A program made the translations under genes and the position numbers. From Margaritispora aquatica (lineage: Eukaryota; Ascomycota; Leotiomycetes; Helotiales; Discinellaceae), in contig VJWN01000013.1 in assembly GCA_007644065.1 (NCBI GenBank), forward strand, positions 1,240,001-1,304,000: DNA of 64,000 nt. The letters run 5' to 3'. This document shows, one piece after another, positions 32,241-43,574 of the stretch. The notes beneath the pieces are model-generated. The model ran no database searches, had not been told where the DNA came from, and saw nothing but the letters and a program-made list of their open reading frames with translations. Numbering within the stretch: the first letter of the stretch is position 1; every line of letters begins with the position of its first letter.

Positions 32241-33405
32241 TCAATATTGACTCGCCAACTGCTTATACATGACATCGTATAATTCGAGTTCCTTCGAAGC
32301 ATCAGCTGCTGTCGTTTTGATAGGCTTGCCTCCCACGAAGCAGGCATAGACCTCCTTCAATTCAACTGTATACGCATCTTCGAAGCTAGACAGAATTTCT
32401 CTTGAGTGTGCTTCTCCATGTTCGTTTACTTCATTGATTGTGACAGTGATGGGTAGAGCTTTGATGTAAGGTGTGTCGTACTTGATGCTAACGGTTTTCT
32501 TCTCGCCAAACACAGCAAAATTTGCGTCGAATCGTGGAACACTGTCCACTCCACTTTCGTACGTGACAGCAAAAGGTTCTCCGGTCTTGTTCTTGTAGTT
32601 GAAGATGGCGGTATAGAAAGGCGCATTGGCTGATACTCCTGCAACGGAATCTGGTGGTCCAAGTGCTTCACGCATCACAGACAAATCGTGAGATCCCAGC
32701 CCTCCCAGAAATCGACAGTAGTCTTCGTCTCTCTTGGTGATTGCTCTCCCAGGAAAAGCTTCACTAAATAGTTGGTCCAGGTTCGCTTTTCGCTCTGCAG
32801 CAGCATTAGGTGGAAAGTCAGTGAACTTCACAGGACTTGTGCCACTTTGGCCCACGAAATGCGAATTGGGTCCTATAATGTCGCGAACTCGTGCATACAA
32901 TATCCTAGGAATAGTGGCTATTTCTCGCAAGAAAGCCTGCGTGAATGATGGCGCATAGCGTCTCATGTACCCCACAAAGATCTTGTTCCCTCCAGCAACG
33001 TTCTCAGCGTCGAGTATGCGCTGAACAGAAGGGAGAGAAAGTGTAATAGGTTTCTCAATAAACACTAGCTTGCCAGCTTGCAATGCAGAGATACAGAGAG
33101 TCTCATGGAATTCATCACCGGTCAGGATCATGACAAGGTCGACATCTTCATGGCAAATGGTCTCAAGGGGATTGGTGCTCCTGTGTGGGATGGCAAATCT
33201 GGCGGCGACATGATCAATTGTTTGTTGAGAGATATCGCAGATCGACATGACGGAGTATCTAATATAATTAGCATTTTGTATAGTTCATATGTCAATTTGG
33301 TTAAACATACAAGTGGTTCAGCAATGCAAGCGTTGGAAGATGGACAACTTGGGCTACCTCTCCAGCACCAACAATACCAATCCTCAATCGCTTTTGCTCT
33401 GTCAT
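32241..33405 (-). CDS. Gfo/Idh/MocA-family oxidoreductase
   Basis: NAD(P)-dependent dehydrogenase of the glucose-fructose oxidoreductase/inositol dehydrogenase family; substrate probably a sugar or polyol. Exon 1 33405-33311 and exon 2 33258-32241 flank a 52-bp intron (GTATGT to TTAG) and give 370 residues. Exon 1 supplies the Rossmann motif GIVGAGEVAQ, which is absent if the long exon is read alone. The next signature is VFIEKPITL, with the family EKP catalytic lysine. GGLGSHDLSVMREALGPP holds the conserved H/D region. TYESGVDSVPRFDANFAVFG is the beta-sheet domain strand typical of the C-terminal part. The start MTEQKRLR follows promoter sequence. Neighbours give no pathway clue. Confidence 0.88.
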
Positions 33406-35050
33406 GTTGCTCGTATGACCCAACTAAATCCCATCGCCCCCTTCGATTTACTTATATATATTCCAGCATTGCACCTTACCAGCACGCCTCATCAACCCCG
33501 CATGCCCCACGTCTCGCAACGAGCCAATGTCCTCGTGTCGAGGGTCATCATGCGGAGGAGTGCAGAGTGGTAGCAGTGTGATTGTTGATTTGTCCTGCCA
33601 CGTATCTTGTCAGCCGTGTTGTGAAAGTGTGTACTTCATCCTTCATCCTGCAAGTAGAATGTGCTGGCTGGAGGATTTCATGTGTAACCTAAGAGTACAA
33701 TCCTTGAAAGTGGAGATCTCAGCACTGATCAACCGCCAAACGAGCCCCATATCTCAATCCCCCCCATCCCAGAATCCGAAGCCTAAATCAACGACATCGA
33801 AGTCTTACGACGGACACTTCAAGACATCTGCTTCAACTAGCTGGTGTCATCTCAAAGTCGATTTTCGTCTTGCTCAGCGGTATTCAGTGTTTTTATTTGG
33901 GCTGTATGATACAAATGTATTTACTGTAAACCACGATGAGGTCCGGCGGGTATTACACTGTGCACACCAAATCCACACAAGAAGAGGAAAAGAGTGCAAG
34001 TGGAATTCAATATCGTAGAAGAAAAAGGCGTAGCAACCTCAAATACACTCTATAAAAGATTGAGTCTACTTGTCAGGACGCTAAAGCTCATTATAGACTG
34101 AAACAAAGAAAAGCGGTGCTTGAACATATCTAGCCGCACCATTTTGCAGCTCGCTTAAATCAAAGCATCAGTTCAGACCATAATTATGAACTCATTCTAC
34201 TACTACTGTTCTAACTGATCAAAAATTTATCGGATCAAATACTACCATCTATGACCTTATTTTTGTATTTGGAACAAATCATGGCAATGCCACTCTCTTA
34301 AGGAAAATCGACAGTAACGACTTCTGCCATATACTACCTTCTCATTTTCCTCTCCAAGTAACTTACCAGCTTAGCACCCATCTACGAATCCTACTTAATA
34401 TCAAGTACAAACCTCTCTGTGCAAACCATCTATGAGACACAACCAGGCTCAAATATCGGAGTTCTCTCCAAAACGATTGCGTTGATGTCAGACGACTGAG
34501 TCGGCCGCTGAGGAGGATTTTATTTGAGATAGGCCTAGACAAGAAGGTAGATGACATGGTGTATGGAAAAGAAAATGAATAGGTAGGTGAATAGAAAAGT
34601 GAAATGCGTCTAATAATTCACGTTCATCCCCACCAACATCTTTACTCATCTTAAGTGATATCGTAGAAGAGCTCAGAGTGAAGATGTATGGGTAGGTGAG
34701 TGATTGGGCTTTGGATATGTTGCAAGGAAATAGTAAGGATAGCAATCACCGAATAGATATGGACATATAAATGTAGATCATCGAGTTTGTATGAACCAAT
34801 GGAAACTCTCTGTGTGAAAAAAGGTAACGACGATATAAATGTATCATTGTGCATGAATCAACCACACATTGAGATTGATTTCAATGTAGGCTCTATTGAC
34901 AAAGAAAATTTAGTATGACGATAGAAGTATCACTCCCCCACATATATTGCTGCTTATTAAGATTTAAGATTTGATTTCATCGTCATATTTATACAGTAAT
35001 TAATTGATAATTATACATTGCCTTAAGCGCCTTCTCTCTTCTAAAAAAGT
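33406..35050. other. gene-poor interval
   Basis: About 1.6 kb, AT-rich toward 34000-35000. A 163-codon frame at 33527-34018 has no recognisable features and is not called. No RNA gene or transposon was recognised. Confidence 0.45.
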
Positions 35051-36073
35051 TCAAGTGTCCCAAATCTTCCGAATAAACGCAACCATGTCATCCACCCCAT
35101 GCTGCCCATGAATCCAATGCCCACCATCCTCGTACATCTTCCAAGTGACATCAAATCCCAATTTTCCCAAAGTCTCATACAAGCCCCTACCGTGCGACAC
35201 AGGGACAGTCTCATCATCTTTCGAATGCGCAATGAAAATCGGGACATTGGTTGCCGACAACTTGATAGACAGCTTCGAGAGGTCGGTTGTGATATCTTCA
35301 CTAGACGAACCAAGCAAAACACGATTGATCTTCCTGGAAATCCGAACTGTGTCACCAGCAACACCTTCCCATCTCTCAATCGAGTGCCGAAATGGCATCC
35401 AGCTAGAAAGGCCAATACAACCACCCAAGTCCAGTTGTGAAGAAAGAAGCGTAAAAACTGCAGTCGCGCAACCCTGGCTAATACCCCCAAGAATGATGTT
35501 CTTCATCGGAACAAGGTTAGCCTCCTCATGAATGATCTCCACAATCTGCTCCACGCTCTCCCTCAAGCCCGGGATCATCAGCTCCTCTTTGAACTCCGGG
35601 CGATTGATATCCCAGATATCGAACCACTGCGAGATTACTTCCTCGCCCTTGAGCGCCGCCGCGAACGAACTCGGGCTGAACTCCGCATCGCGCTGCGCTG
35701 AGAATCGCATCTTGGAGGTAGGGAAGACGAAGCGTGTCGAGGGGAGGAGCTCGGCCATTGAGCGCCCGGTGGAGGATTTTCTGTCGAAGAAATATCGTGC
35801 CAGGTCTTCGCCAAAATCCTCGCGGCCGTGCAGGAAGATGATGGTGTGTGTGTGGGTGTCGAGTGGTAAGACGATGGTTGTTTCGGTACTTGGGAGACGA
35901 TCATCATCGTCTGAATCTGAGTTTGAGTCTGAGGCTGAGCTTTCGGTGTCGCTGTCGCTATCGCTGTTATGATCGTCTTGCTTTAACCCGGTCCTGAATT
36001 TGGTGACTGAGTTTGTAGCTGAAGCTACAGGTGGCATGGGATTTTCTACGTTGTTCTTCTGCATTTTGCACAT
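35051..36073 (-). CDS. acyl-protein thioesterase/carboxylesterase-like serine hydrolase
   Basis: Alpha/beta hydrolase of the phospholipase/carboxylesterase (APT1-like) family; expected to cleave thioesters or esters. Single exon, 340 residues. An acidic, Ser/Asp-rich N-terminal extension (SDSDSDTESSASDSNSDSDD) precedes the hydrolase core. The core starts TIIFLHGREDFGEDLARYFF, with the oxyanion HG. The nucleophile is the Ser in GGISQG (about residue 199). The acid is in HSKDDETVP and the His in EDGGHW near the C-terminus, completing the triad. Plain APT1 is about 230 residues, so this is a longer, fungal-type variant. The first ATG (MCKMQKNN) is used; a second lies three codons on. Its substrate is unknown. 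Confidence 0.87.
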   Translation of the reverse strand: MCKMQKNNVENPMPPVASATNSVTKFRTGLKQDDHNSDSDSDTESSASDSNSDSDDDDRLPSTETTIVLPLDTHTHTIIFLHGREDFGEDLARYFFDRKSSTGRSMAELLPSTRFVFPTSKMRFSAQRDAEFSPSSFAAALKGEEVISQWFDIWDINRPEFKEELMIPGLRESVEQIVEIIHEEANLVPMKNIILGGISQGCATAVFTLLSSQLDLGGCIGLSSWMPFRHSIERWEGVAGDTVRISRKINRVLLGSSSEDITTDLSKLSIKLSATNVPIFIAHSKDDETVPVSHGRGLYETLGKLGFDVTWKMYEDGGHWIHGQHGVDDMVAFIRKIWDT

Positions 36074-37558
36074 TTTCGATTATGTCTAATCGATTCTGGT
36101 CGCTGGTTTTGTGGAGGAGGATGAGTTGGGGCCAAGGGGGAGAAGTAAAGACTTAAATAATCTATAGAGTGTGTGCGTTCGTAGCCTTTCGGTTGCCGCT
36201 TTCTAGTATAAGTATCGTCTAACGCTACTCATGTTCCTTGGTTAGTGAGCTAGCTAGCAGGAAGCTATTCTTTGTTACTGCTGGGTAGTGTGAATTAGTC
36301 GGAATTAGCAAAAAAGGGTTCAGTATCCGGCTCCATAGATAAAACTACTTCAACCGGCTAGCTTTCGACCCTGATATTTATCTCGTACCTACCATGATAT
36401 AAATCTTGCAACCCAACTGAATCGAAATATATGATGAGGCTTCAGCTTTGTATTTCAAAATTACAGTAGAACGATATGTTCTTTGGGTTATGTGGTGTGG
36501 AGGTATATAAAATAGCTTAGTATGATGATGGTAGACTCGCTTAGAGGTGGAGTATCTAGGATCGAACTGGTAAGTCTAAACCCCCTTCCGACCACACAGC
36601 CATAAAGTATTCATATTCAAGACCAAAAAATTTAGTTTAGTATCTGCTTACTTTATTATATACATATAAGACCATAATCACTACAATCTTTGATAGTTTC
36701 GCGACTTCACCTTCAATTGACTGACTTCAAAACGATACCTCTGTGTATCTTTTCACCTTTCAATTCACGCCCTCTTTGCACACACATCCAACCTCCCTCC
36801 TCCATCTCTCTTCAACCAGTATCCCGTTCTCATCCATCCCCCTCCTTTCAACTATTTCTTTTAAAAGCATACTCAACAATAGCCGATCCATCCGTCCGCC
36901 GCACACGCAAGGAATGTGGGGTTGTCATTCACGGGATCTGGATTTGAGTGTTGATCATACCTAACCATGTGTCAAGCACTAGAGTTGAATACCCGGTTCC
37001 CAGGCTTGAGAGATAACGTGTTTGATCAAGTTAGAGAAGTGTTGAGCTCGGCTTCTCGTTGGAAGAAGGATAACGTGTGAAGTGGATGTTGCTGTCACTC
37101 AGAAAGTAAAAAGTACCTTGATATTGCTGGCAAGCTCTAATTAAGAACGATGCTGATATCATATAGATCCCGCCCTAGGGAATACTATATTTTCAAACCG
37201 ATATATTTGAGACTAGCACATTCCTTTTCCCCGTCACGGAAGTAAAGTGACTTTTATAATTGTGTTCTATTCTTTCACACATCGAGACAGTGGATCAGTT
37301 GGTTTTAACAGCTTAAGGACTCAGAATTATATATCGAGGTTGTAAATTTCCTGTCGTTAGCCTCGATGAAGAAAAATTAAACTAGCGATTACAATTACTA
37401 TCAGTGTATCCCGTCCAGTTCCCATCTCATAAGAAGCATATAGACGTGGATCAAAAATGAGAATAGAATTAACAGCTAAATCAATCATTATCCTCCTATT
37501 ATCTCAAAATCCTACAACTCCCCTAATTTTCAATTCCCAATCCTATTGATGCAGCAAC
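36074..37558. other. gene-poor interval with a weak tRNA-like remnant
   Basis: About 1.5 kb without a supportable gene. On the minus strand near 36525-36605 there is an A-box-like TGGCTGTGTGG and, 23 nt on, a B-box-like AGTTCGATCC. Stem pairing is poor, so it is not called as a tRNA. Confidence 0.4.
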
Positions 37559-38998
37559 CTAGTAATTGCTCTCCTCATTCTCACCACTCTCACCGTAGCC
37601 ACCGGCATTACCCCTCTTCTCCGCACCCTTCTGCTGCAACTTGTCGCTTCCAAACATACCACCAACCTTCTCCAAGAACTTGCCCGTGTTGCTGTCCTTG
37701 CCGAAGTTGGGCTCATCATCGTTGCCGCTGTTGCCATAGCCAGATGAGGACTTGTTGCCAGAGCCGTAACTGGTGTTCTCGTCATCGTTGTTGTTGCCGT
37801 AGCCGGAAGACGACTTGTTCCCAGAGCCATAACCGCTTGAGGTTGTGGTCTCGTCGTCGTTGTTACCGTATCCGGAGGAGGATTTCTTGGTTGAACCGTA
37901 CCCACTGGTGGTGGTGTCTTCGTCATCATTTCCATAGCTGGATTTTTTGTTTGAGCCGTAGCCGCCAGACGAAGTTGTGGTATCTTCATCGTCGTTGCCA
38001 TAGCCCGAGGACTTCTTAGTCGTGCCATAGCCGCTGGTCGTGGTATCTTCATCATCGTTTCCATAGCTAGATTTCTTGTTTGAGCCATATCCGCTGGTAG
38101 TGGTATCTTCGTCGTCGTTTCCATAGCTTGACTTCTTGTTTCCCGATCCGTAAGAATCGGTTGAAGTTTCATTGTCATCATTGCCGTAACCCGATGACTT
38201 CTTGGTGGAAGATCCATATCCACCCGACCCAGTGGTAGTCTCCTCATCATCATTTCCATAGGAGGACTTCTTAGTCGACGATCCATATCCACCGGAACCA
38301 GTCGTGGTCTCTTCATCGTCGTTGTTTCCATATCCGGAAGACTTCTTGGTCGATGAGCCGTAGCTGTTCTCATCATCGCCAGTGGAAGACTCTAAGTTCG
38401 ATCTTCCGTAGCCGCTGGAGGTCTTGTTGCCTGAGCCGTAGGTGTTGGAGGAAGCATCATCGTCTTGTCCATAATTGTTTCCGCCACGGCCGGATGAGGT
38501 GTTGCCTGACTGTGGAGAACTGTTAGATGGTGGATGAGATTCGATGATTGGGAAAGCTTACTCCATAGCTGTCTTCATTGCTACCTCCATATGAGTTTCC
38601 ACCTCCTTGGCGACCAGAAGACTAAGAGGGGGAGTTAGTATGAGAAGTTTATAGCTCCACCACACGACACAGCCGAACCAGAACCAGAACCAGAACAAGA
38701 AAAGTCTAGTTCATAGCTCCAACAATAAGAGAGCTTACCCCATAGCTATCTTGGTTTCCACCTTGACGTCCCGAGGACTGAAAAAGGGATTAGTATCGAG
38801 TAAAGATGAGCTGCTGCACCTTCCAGCAATGGCTGAGATGCAAGCAGGTTAATTGATGGAGATAAGCTTACGCCGTAGCTGTCATTGCCATAGGAGCCCT
38901 GGGAAAGGAAGTCTGTCAGAAAGAGGGAACCATGAAGAGCTGGCTTTGTGTAACATTGTTAGAGACTTACTTCGTTGTCGTTGTCGTAGGAAGACATG
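37559..38998 (-). CDS. hydrophilic SYGND-repeat protein, function unknown
   Basis: About 367 residues from five exons: 38998-38972, 38898-38872, about 38777-38740, 38621-38562 and 38509-37559. All introns are phase 0, with GTAAGC/GTAAGT donors. Exons 2-4 each end in DSYG, and exons 3 and 4 begin SSGRQGG. The large exon holds about ten units of roughly 20 residues with the pattern SSGYGNDDEDTTTSGYGS plus KKS. The composition is Ser, Gly, Tyr, Asn, Asp, Lys and Thr, with almost no hydrophobic residues. The C-terminal segment GKFLEKVGGMFGSDKLQQKG resembles the tail of other fungal hydrophilic stress or conidiation proteins. This suggests a disordered, hydrophilin-like protein. It has no signal peptide. 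The in-exon minus-strand frame 37543-38376 seen in another phase is a shadow. Confidence 0.75.
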
Positions 38999-40738
38999 TT
39001 GATGTAGAAGATTGATTTGACTTAGTGAATTGTGTGATGAGTTATGAGTGTGGAAGTGAGATGAAGATGAAGATGCAACTGTTGATGGTGATCTGAACTT
39101 GTGACGGGAAGGACGAAGGTTATATATCAAGAGGGGCAGAGCAGGACTGAGCTCATCTCATGAATACTTCCCGTGATAACCTACCCCTCCTTCCAAAAAC
39201 ATGATCGTACTCGAGCTTCACGCTTCACGCTTCAAACTTCAAGCTTCAAGCTTCAAGCTTCAAGCTGCCGATACTTTGCCCCCTCTCGCTTGAGGTGAGG
39301 TGAGCTCCATACCGTTAGAAGGTACCTGCCGTGTCTACATTGCACAACCGCCAGAAGGTTGCGTCATGTCCAAGGTTCAGACAATCCCAGAAGCAAAGCC
39401 AGCTGGCTCCCCTCGTCAAGCTGAAGACGATTGGCCCGGGTCGAAAATACATCACATCGAGACCATGCAAAAAGATCAGATGGTTAATATCAGGACAAAC
39501 AAAGCTCAGCAGTGGGACCGTAAAAACAAGAGTTCTCAAACCCTACCATAGCACTATAGCACTATAGCTTGCAAAAGAAAGTTAGATAAAACAAGTATCA
39601 AAAACAACCGAGACTGATGGAAGGGATAATTGGACCGAACATCAGGTCATTGGAGGTGGCAGTAAGGTGGCAGTAAATGGTATTGCCCACTGATGCATAC
39701 TGATGCATGTTTGATGCATATGTTACTGCCAAGGACCCGCGATTTTAATCAAGATTCAGCTGTCATTCACGTCGTTGCAGCCAAAAAGTGAGCGATTAAT
39801 GTTGTGACAGAAACCTTGGCAGCCGATGTCCAGGTGTTCAGGGATGAAGATCTCTGCATCGATGCCTCTAAGCATAGTGGGGTCAAAATGTGGTGAAATG
39901 GGGCACGATGGGCTTGCTTTTTGGTGGGGTAAACTGATCATTGACAGGTCAGTCAGGTCAGCCAGGTCAGCCAGTTGGTGAGATCAGCATCTGGAGTGAG
40001 GCTTTGCACTTTCAAGTCTCAAGTCATCTCAAGCCTCAAGCCTCAAGCCTTTGAGAAGGAAGACTTTGACCCCGCTTCTCAGCATGGCATCCCTCTCAGT
40101 CAATATCTTGTTCCAACTGTCCAATCGATACCAACCCATGATGCGATATGAAGGCGTGCTTCTGCTTGACGATGCAATTCGATCTGTGTTCTGCTCCTCA
40201 CTAACAGCTATCCGTCCTCTAAGGTAACAGAGTCTTGGTTCCCTCAAAATGATCGGCAATTCCGTTCCTCGATGGTGTGCTGCCTTCGTGCAGTGTGCAG
40301 CCCTGTATATTTTTGATCATGGCTGCAGCAGGATGTCTCGGATGTGTTGAGAACATCAATTATTCATGAATTGGCTAGTAGATGTCTGCATCTGCATTTG
40401 CAGGTAAGAAGAAAGAGATGATGCAATAAAAGAAATCCAGACGCTAGAGGTTTGTTTTCTGGCAAAAATACCGTAGAATGGTATCGCCAGCGAATTGTTT
40501 CGGATTGACTCGGCCTTGAAGACTGTATATTGTACACTGAACCTAAAGTTCACACGTTCAGCTGATCAAGTATTCTCCCAATCTGTTGACGCACATCTCT
40601 CCGGTTAAGCATCCCGAACCATACAAGCTTGGAAATATCAAGCTGGATCCCTAAACCCATTCCCAACATACGCCGATGTATGTGCAATTTATCCATAAAC
40701 CCCCATTCAGACCAACTCCAGATATTCCATGTCCCTCG
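38999..40738. other. gene-poor interval with short tandem repeats
   Basis: About 1.7 kb. A heptamer array of seven CTTCAAG-type units lies at about 39216-39264. Shorter repeats include GGTCAG-type units near 39945-39975 and CTCAAGC-type units near 40020-40050. No coding frame here has family resemblance. Confidence 0.5.
39216..39264 (+). repeat. 7-bp tandem repeat (CTTCAAG)n
   Basis: Seven consecutive heptamers, the first three variant (CTTCACG twice, CTTCAAA), then four perfect CTTCAAG, ended by CTGCC. It lies upstream of the SYGND-repeat gene. A simple minisatellite; a promoter role is not shown. Confidence 0.85.
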
Positions 40739-41772
40739 TCATCTCACATATTTACTGTGCCAAGGATTAGCATATTTTGTCCATCAATTGCGAGCAACAA
40801 AACACTAACCTCATGAATCGTTTGTGGAAATCCGAACGGAGAAGATCCTGATAGTGTCAGTATATCCGCAGATGTATTGGAAGAATCCTACGCACGTTCA
40901 CAAACTCCTTCTTCTTGCCCTTATCATCTGTTCCACGGGCTTGATTCTTGAAGATCACATCATCATCCCATCTGTTTCTTGTTAGTGACCATCCTCTCTC
41001 AACTCAACCCCGCCGCTTCATCCAACATACCTGCGCTTGACATTGAAGTCAGACTTAGTATTTAGCAACGGATTACCTAGCGCAATATCATGTTCCTTCG
41101 CCGCCTCCTCTTCAGCAGCCTTCTCTCGTTCCTGCAAGGTCCCCGTCAGCAATGAGACACGATCAACAGTCCTCCCAGACCAGAAAAGCTTGTTCTAACC
41201 TCTTGCTCCCTCTTCTCCGCCCTCTCGCGCTTAATCTTCTCTAGCTCCCGCTGCAGCTCCGCCGTCTCGTCCTCATCATCGTCGCTGTCGTCTTCGCTAC
41301 TGTCTCCCTCGGCATCATCTGAATCGGCATCGATGTCGCGCGTCTCTTCTAATATCCGTCTCCGCTTCGCATCAATATCCTCTTCCTCGTCTGCGTCACC
41401 ATTTTCTAATTGTCGCTTTGAGGTGTTCGTTGCGGATTCTGGGGTGTCGAGAACTGGTACCGGGCCACCCTTGAGCTTTGCGAAATGCGCTGCTTCGGCT
41501 TGGAGTAGTTCTGCCCTTAAGTCGCGGACTTGGTGATCTGCATCACCTCCTTGGCCGGGCTGTCTGACTTTCAATTGTGTGTATGCTGGTAGAAGGCGCT
41601 GGTGATATGCTGGGCCCTTCTGCGCGTCCTTTCCCCGAGCCTATGTCATATTAGTTGTTGATTTTGCCCTGGAGTTTGTTTGTACGTACGGGATCGAATG
41701 TAGGTCTGTGAGCTGTGAATAATTAGCATTACACTATTTACACACATGAAGCCTCCACGTACCGGTAGTCAT
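40739..41772 (-). CDS. CWC15: pre-mRNA splicing factor CWC15
   Basis: Component of the Prp19-associated/NTC spliceosome complex. Seven exons are read: 41772-41763, 41712-41690, 41640-41200, 41131-41031, 40971-40896, 40848-40811 and 40754-40739, all with GT-AG junctions. They encode 234 residues. Exons 1-3 restore the diagnostic N-terminus MTTAHRPTFDPARGKD and then KGPAYHQRLLPAYTQLK. The middle is acidic (DSDDAEGDSSEDDSDDDEDE) followed by a charged coiled coil (LQRELEKIKRERAEKR). The last exons restore NPLLNTKSDFNVKRRWDDDV, then VFKNQARG-like and DLLRSDFHKRFMSKYVR, the family C-terminus. The micro-exons of 10, 23 and 16 nt are unusual, but each is fixed by the conserved ends. It is divergent from RRP45, 309 bp away. 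Confidence 0.93.
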
Positions 41773-42081
41773 AGCTGAGATATGTCTGTATTGTATTGTC
41801 GATTGTCAGTCTTGAAGATATCCAGATATTTTGGCAACAGGCCCAGGCTGAGCTAGTCCTAGTTTGGCCGAAAAGAAGGCGGTGTACAGCGGCTTTACGA
41901 ATATCGCGAAATCTAAACCAGCATCAACTGAACTTTTCCCAAAATATCAATTCCCAAACTACAACTCACTCAAACGTGCAATCACACTATCTACGAATCT
42001 GCAAGCTTCATTGATGCCCTAAATTTCAATTGAAAGAACCAATAACTTCCAAATCAGGTGTAAATACGCCAAACCCTCACC
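41773..42081. promoter_or_regulatory. bidirectional promoter of CWC15 and RRP45
   Basis: 309 bp between the two start codons, AT-rich on the RRP45 side. No named element is clear. Head-to-head placement implies shared control but does not prove it. Confidence 0.5.
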
Positions 42082-43162
42082 ATGCCTCGAGAAGTGCAAC
42101 CCAGCACGAACGAGCAGCAATTCTTCGCCAAAGCACTGGATCAAAACATCCGTTTAGATGGCAGGACAGCAGATCAATTCCGATCTCTGGAACTCGAGTT
42201 CGGTGATGAATACGGCACAGTCGATGCGCGGTTAGGGAACACTCGGTATGCTCTACTTCCCTCTCAAGCTTCACAAAGCTACCCCGCCATACATACACAT
42301 GCTTCAGTCCCCAACCTACCTACCTACCACCCTACCTACCATACAAGCCAAAGCTAACCGATTCTACAGGATAATAGTCCACACAACCGCAACCGTAACA
42401 AAACCACCCCCAGAACGGCCCACCGACGGAATCTACCTCATAACCTGCGAACTCTCTCCCATGACCTCCCCGGCCTTCGAATCCCGCCAACCCACCGAAA
42501 CAGAGTCCCTCCTCTCACGGCTCCTCGAGAAGACCATTCGCCGCTCCGGCGCCCTAGACACGGAATCGCTGTGCCTGCTCGCCTCGACGGCCGTCTTCTC
42601 CCTCCTCAGCACCGTGCACGTCGTGTCACACGACGGGAACCTGGTGGACCTGGCGTGCATCGCGGTCGTGGCGTCGCTGATGCATTTCCGGAAGTGCGAT
42701 ACGGAGGTTAAGGGTGGAAAGGTGGTTGTGTTCAGCCATGCGGAGAGGGAGCCCGTGCCGTTGTCGCTGCTACATCATCCGCTCTGTGTGACGTTTTCGT
42801 TTTACGGACTGGCTACGCTAGCGCTGGGGAGGGCGAAACCTACGGGTGCAGCTGCGAGCTCGGAAGACGTGGAGCAAGAGAATGAGAAGGTGCTTCTGGA
42901 TACCAATTTCCTGGAAGAGCAGATGCGGGAAGGTAGCATGACGATTGGCATGAATAGACATGGGGAGGTATGTCAGATTTCCAAGCTCGGCGGGGTTCCC
43001 GTGGACGCGGTGACGCTTCTGCATTGTGTGAGTGTGGCAGCGGTGAAAGTGAAGGAATTGAGCAAGTTCCTTGCGGCGAGACTGGAAGCGGATGCGAAGA
43101 AGAGGGATAAAGGTGGGAAGATCAAGATGTTGCTTAGTGCGGAGAACGACCGTGTATCGTAA
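42082..43162 (+). CDS. RRP45: exosome core subunit RRP45 (RNase PH-like)
   Basis: Structural RNase PH-fold subunit of the eukaryotic RNA exosome ring (EXOSC9 in animals), working in rRNA processing and RNA decay. Exon 1 42082-42245 and exon 2 42370-43162 give 318 residues. The 124-bp intron joins VDARLGNTR to IIVHTTATVTKP. The N-terminal NEQQFFAKALDQNIRLDGR is a strong family match, followed by the RNase PH domain 1 (GIYLITCELSPMTSPAFE, LSRLLEKTIRRSGALDTESLC). Domain 2 contains LCVTFSFYG. The intron holds CCTACC-type short repeats. It is divergent from CWC15 and convergent with the acyltransferase. Confidence 0.92.
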
Positions 43163-43574
43163 GGTAAGAGTGTGGATGGAAAGAAGAAGAACAAAGATGA
43201 AATGACTAAACCTCGCTGTGAGGGAATGAGAGGATATACCCACAACACTTGTCCTGTGGTATTGCCTTTGAAAAGACTGTGGAGGGAGGTAATGCGAATA
43301 GAAACCTTCCTGCACGGAAGTATGAAGCGAAGCTATCTCTCCATGATATTCCTTGCGAAGCTCTTAGTAAACGTAGGTTGATAGGAGAATTATGAAACAA
43401 GACAAAACCTTACCATAGACATGGTGAGGAATTATACTCACTGATCCTCTCTTTGCAAGGTGATCAAAAACTTTCGCTTGCGTATATAATAATAAGTTCT
43501 CATCTATATCGCTCTGTTCACACCTAGAACCTACCTCTTCCGCTTGTCCTAAATCTCTCCAAACACCCAATATT
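43163..43574. other. 3' intergenic region between convergent genes
   Basis: 412 bp of 3' flanks between RRP45 and the acyltransferase. Nothing else is supported. Confidence 0.45.

Noticed and set aside
33527..34018. 163-codon plus-strand ORF next to the MocA-family gene
   Set aside because: No motif, Cys/Ser-rich by composition only and no promoter or splice support.
37543..38376. 277-codon minus-strand frame rich in Met, Thr and Arg
   Set aside because: It is another phase of the SYGND-repeat exon; the called frame joins five exons with good splice sites and has the expected low-complexity composition.
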